From contig NZ_VWPY01000001.1 of the NCBI RefSeq assembly GCF_011839805.1, positions 310,001 through 374,000 on the forward strand: DNA of 64,000 bases, written 5' to 3'. This document shows positions 61,920 to 64,000 of this stretch, one piece after another. Numbering within the stretch: the first letter of the stretch is position 1; every line of letters starts with the position of its first letter. The notes beneath the pieces were generated by a model. That model made no database searches, had not been told where the DNA came from, and worked only from the letters and a program-made list of their open reading frames with translations. A program made the translations under genes and the position numbers. This stretch comes from Kineococcus rubinsiae (GTDB lineage: Bacteria; Actinomycetota; Actinomycetes; Actinomycetales; Kineococcaceae).

Positions 61920-62022
61920 GCTGGCCTCCCGCCGTCTCGCCGGCGGCCGCGCACCGCGCCGGGACTCCAGATCGTACTCACCGGTCACAGAACTGGCTCT
62001 GGTTGCGAGGCAGCGGTTCCCG

Positions 62023-62028
62023 TAGACT
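62023..62028 (+). promoter_or_regulatory. -10 box of a leaderless promoter for the DUF222-HNH gene
   Basis: TAGACT lies 7 bases before the GTG, with no ribosome-binding site between. Confidence 0.5.
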
Positions 62029-62035
62029 CGTACAC

Positions 62036-63331
62036 GTGTTCGAACCTGCTGCGCTGCCCGCACCCGACATCCTCCCGGGTGCTCGGGACGCCGCGCTGGT
62101 GGACCTGCTGATCACCCTCGACCGCGAACGCTGCCGCCTCGACGCGCTCGGGTTGCGAGCCGTGGAGGAACTAAGGCAGCGGCGCGTCGCAGAGCACCCC
62201 GGTCTCGCTGCGGCCGACGAGACCGATCTCGTACAGCTCACCGGGGAGCAGGTCCTCGCCTCCGAACTCTGCGCGGCCCTGCGCATCGCGGACGCCACCG
62301 CCGCGCAGCGCATCTCCACCGCCCGCACCCTGACCGAGGAGCTGCCCGCGACGCTCGAGGCCTACGCCGCGGGCGACCTGCACATCGGACACGTGAAGGC
62401 CGTCCTGGCCACCAGCGAGCTGCTTGCGGAACGAGTCGTCGACGGCGACGGGAACGACCAGGACCCGCTCTACGCCGACGACGCGCTGCGCCGGGCCCGC
62501 GCGGAGCTGGAGAAGACCTGCCTCACCGGTCCCGAGGACCTGTCCGTGCGGCAACTCCGACGCCGCCTGCGCCGGACGCTGGCCCGGCTCTCCTCGCGAC
62601 ACACCCTGCGCACGAGAGTGACGCGCGAAGCGGGTCAGTTCGTCCGCATCGACGTCTGCGACGACGGGCTCACCGCGCACCTGTCCGGACCGCTCCCCCT
62701 GACCGAGGCACTGCGGCTCGACGCGTTCCTGACCGGCTGCGCCGACGCCACCAACCCGGAGAACCCCCGCGGCATCGACGGCGAGGGCCGCTCCCACGCC
62801 GCCCGGCGGGTCGACGCCCTCCTCGACCTCAAAGCCGGCAGCGGAACCTCCCCGTCGATGCACGTCAACGTCACCGTCGCGGCCACCACCCTGCTCGGCC
62901 TGGACGACGAACCTTCCGAGGTCGTCACCCCTACTCTCGCGCTCAGCGTTCCCGCGGAGGTCGCCCGCGACCTCGCGGCCTGCGGGACCTGGCGGCGGAT
63001 CCTCACCGACCCGGCCGGGAACGTCGTGGACGTCGGACCCCGCACCTACAAACCGTCAGCGGCCACCGCTCGCAGGGTTCGAGCCCGTGACTCGACCTGC
63101 ATCTTCCCCGGCTGCACCCGACCAGCGCAGAACTGCGACCTGGACCACGTGATGCCTCACGCGCGGGGCGGACCCACGACGGTGGAGAACCTGGCGCCGG
63201 AGTGCCGGCACCACCACCGCCTCAAGACCCACACCCGCTGGCAGGTCGAACCCCTGCCCACGCGCGGCTGGCGGTGGACCTCACCCACCGGTCACACCTA
63301 CGACACGAACACCGACCCACCGCCCTACTGA
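62036..63331 (+). CDS. DUF222/HNH endonuclease domain protein
   Basis: 431 residues: DUF222 (about 40-330), all-helical with LRIADATAAQRISTARTL and LPATLEAYAAGDLHIGHVKAV (read as YAAGDLHIGHVKAV), then an HNH nuclease with CIFPGCTRPAQNCDLDHVMPHARGG (read as CIFPGCTRPAQNCDLDH) and NLAPECRHHHRLKT. Zinc Cys and catalytic His are present. The family is very common and multicopy in actinobacteria; its role is not settled. Base use is slightly less GC-biased than in neighbours (more gaa, act, aca codons), which may mean later arrival. Confidence 0.88.
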   Translation: MFEPAALPAPDILPGARDAALVDLLITLDRERCRLDALGLRAVEELRQRRVAEHPGLAAADETDLVQLTGEQVLASELCAALRIADATAAQRISTARTLTEELPATLEAYAAGDLHIGHVKAVLATSELLAERVVDGDGNDQDPLYADDALRRARAELEKTCLTGPEDLSVRQLRRRLRRTLARLSSRHTLRTRVTREAGQFVRIDVCDDGLTAHLSGPLPLTEALRLDAFLTGCADATNPENPRGIDGEGRSHAARRVDALLDLKAGSGTSPSMHVNVTVAATTLLGLDDEPSEVVTPTLALSVPAEVARDLAACGTWRRILTDPAGNVVDVGPRTYKPSAATARRVRARDSTCIFPGCTRPAQNCDLDHVMPHARGGPTTVENLAPECRHHHRLKTHTRWQVEPLPTRGWRWTSPTGHTYDTNTDPPPY

Positions 63332-63392
63332 CCTGCGGCTCCTAGGCCGGGGCGCGACCACCGGACCCTCCACGTCGACCAGCGCCCTTCGG

Positions 63393-63398
63393 TAGCGT
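63393..63398 (+). promoter_or_regulatory. -10 box of a leaderless promoter for the terminal P-loop gene
   Basis: TAGCGT lies 6 bases before the GTG at 63405. Confidence 0.45.
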
Positions 63399-63404
63399 CC
63401 CGTC

Positions 63405-63958
63405 GTGCCGAACCGCCCGCCGACCGCTCAGGCCGCCGTCCTCATCACCGGCACGGTGGGTTCCGGCAAGACCACGACGGCCTGGGCGGTCGCGGACCTG
63501 CTCCGCCACGACCGCGTCCCGCACGCGGTGATCGACGTCGACGCCCTGCGCAGCGCGTGGCCCAGCCCGGACGGCGACCCGTTCCACCTGGAACTGGCGC
63601 TGAGGAACCTGCGCGACGTCGCGCGCCACCACCGGGCCGCCGGCGCCGAGCGCCTCGTCCTCGCGGACGTGCTCGAGGACCCGTCCGTCCGGGCGCGGTA
63701 CGAGGAAGTCCTGGGCGTTCCCCTCACGGTGTGCCGCCTGCGCGTCGACCTGGCGACCGTCGCGGCGCGCCTGCAGCGGCGGCACGCGGACGACCCCGCG
63801 GGCCTCGACTGGCACCTGCGGCGCAGCGGCGAGCTGGACGGGATCCTCGACGCGGCGGGCATCGGGGACGTCGTCGTCCCCGTCGCCCGGGTGACACCGC
63901 CGCGGACGTCGCGCGGGCCGTGGTCCGCGCCCTGGGCTGGGCGTCGACGGCCGGCTGA
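63405..63958 (+). pseudogene. P-loop kinase-like gene with probable frameshift near its 3' end
   Basis: From the GTG the frame reads MPNRPPTAQAAVLITGTVGSG then KTTTAW (Walker A GTVGSGKTT at about 16-24), with VIDVDALRSAWP as the substrate motif; this is the small AAA/adenylylsulfate-kinase-like type of about 180 residues. Near 63885 the frame changes character: it runs on without stop to the window end as Pro/Arg-rich sequence. A +2 frame from there gives GDTAADVARAVVRALGWAST and ends at TGA 63958, exactly the kind of C-terminal helix expected. So a one-base change or sequencing error is likely. Confidence 0.6.
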
Positions 63959-64000
63959 TCCGGGTGGCGCTGTCTCAGTCCGAGGCCACGAGCGCCCGGC

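Noticed and set aside
62036-63331. DUF222-HNH protein as a homing endonuclease or part of a defence island
   Set aside because: The family is widespread and multicopy in actinobacteria, and no intron, intein or defence gene is adjacent.
63975-64000. End of a minus-strand gene (RALVASD then stop)
   Set aside because: Only eight codons are visible; this is too little to support a gene.
1-64000. CRISPR arrays, insertion sequences, prophage, tRNA or rRNA genes
   Set aside because: No regularly spaced repeats, transposase or integrase motifs, or cloverleaf/rRNA sequence were seen.

Overview
The window is very GC-rich (third codon positions almost always G or C), with many GTG starts, ATGA/GTGA stop-start overlaps and many starts that sit directly behind a TAnnnT -10 box (leaderless mRNAs). 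Together with the gene set this points to a high-GC actinobacterium. Kineosporiaceae/Kineococcus is my best guess from gene content alone; no rRNA or marker gene proves it. The window looks chromosomal: I see no insertion sequence, prophage, CRISPR array, tRNA or rRNA. Genes are dense and no gap exceeds about 230 bases.

Layout. 1-4.5 kb: end of a transporter, a GH1 glycosidase, TetR, and a divergent MFS/ROK pair around a 29-base palindrome. 4.5-13.1 kb: a GGDEF-EAL protein, an M15 peptidase, then a five-gene minus-strand operon (ABC exporter, secreted protein, COG4705 membrane protein, DedA) divergent from an OmpR-type two-component system. 13.1-15.6 kb: an internally deleted mntP, a PRISE-type reductase and an XRE-cupin regulator. 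15.6-23.9 kb: a nearly symmetric block TetR / MFS / diguanylate cyclase / MMPL / TetR, in which the two unrelated transporters carry the same three-domain C-terminal cassette. 24-29.3 kb: a CYP199A-like P450, its iron-sulfur flavin reductase, an IclR regulator, an APC permease and a small coupled protein. 29.5-34.4 kb: Gfo/Idh and ThuA sugar genes, a stand-alone LigD-type polymerase, and an HxlR-MFS pair. 34.4-39 kb: a DUF4956 / VTC-domain / beta-helix lipoprotein / GT-C glycosyltransferase operon. 39-41 kb: a second GGDEF-EAL protein.

41-49.7 kb is an ion block: CorA and kdpFABCD, with an extra 27-residue membrane microprotein before kdpF and no kdpE. Upstream lies a helically phased array of four TTGACGC-like boxes. 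50-54.6 kb is a five-gene sugar-acid operon (Zn dehydrogenase, two SDRs, FAH-family hydrolase, aldose dehydrogenase) that resembles the non-phosphorylating L-fucose route without its dehydratase. 55-61.2 kb is a complete Mrp Na+/H+ antiporter operon (mnhAB fused, C, D, E, F, G), divergent from an excisionase-like HTH protein. The window ends with a P-loop protein, a DUF222-HNH protein and a frameshifted P-loop kinase-like gene.

Themes: cation homeostasis (Kdp, CorA, Mrp, a damaged MntP), c-di-GMP signalling (three enzymes), regulated export with divergent repressors, and oxidative sugar/aromatic catabolism. The most unusual item is the shared cytoplasmic-side cassette on the MFS and MMPL exporters.
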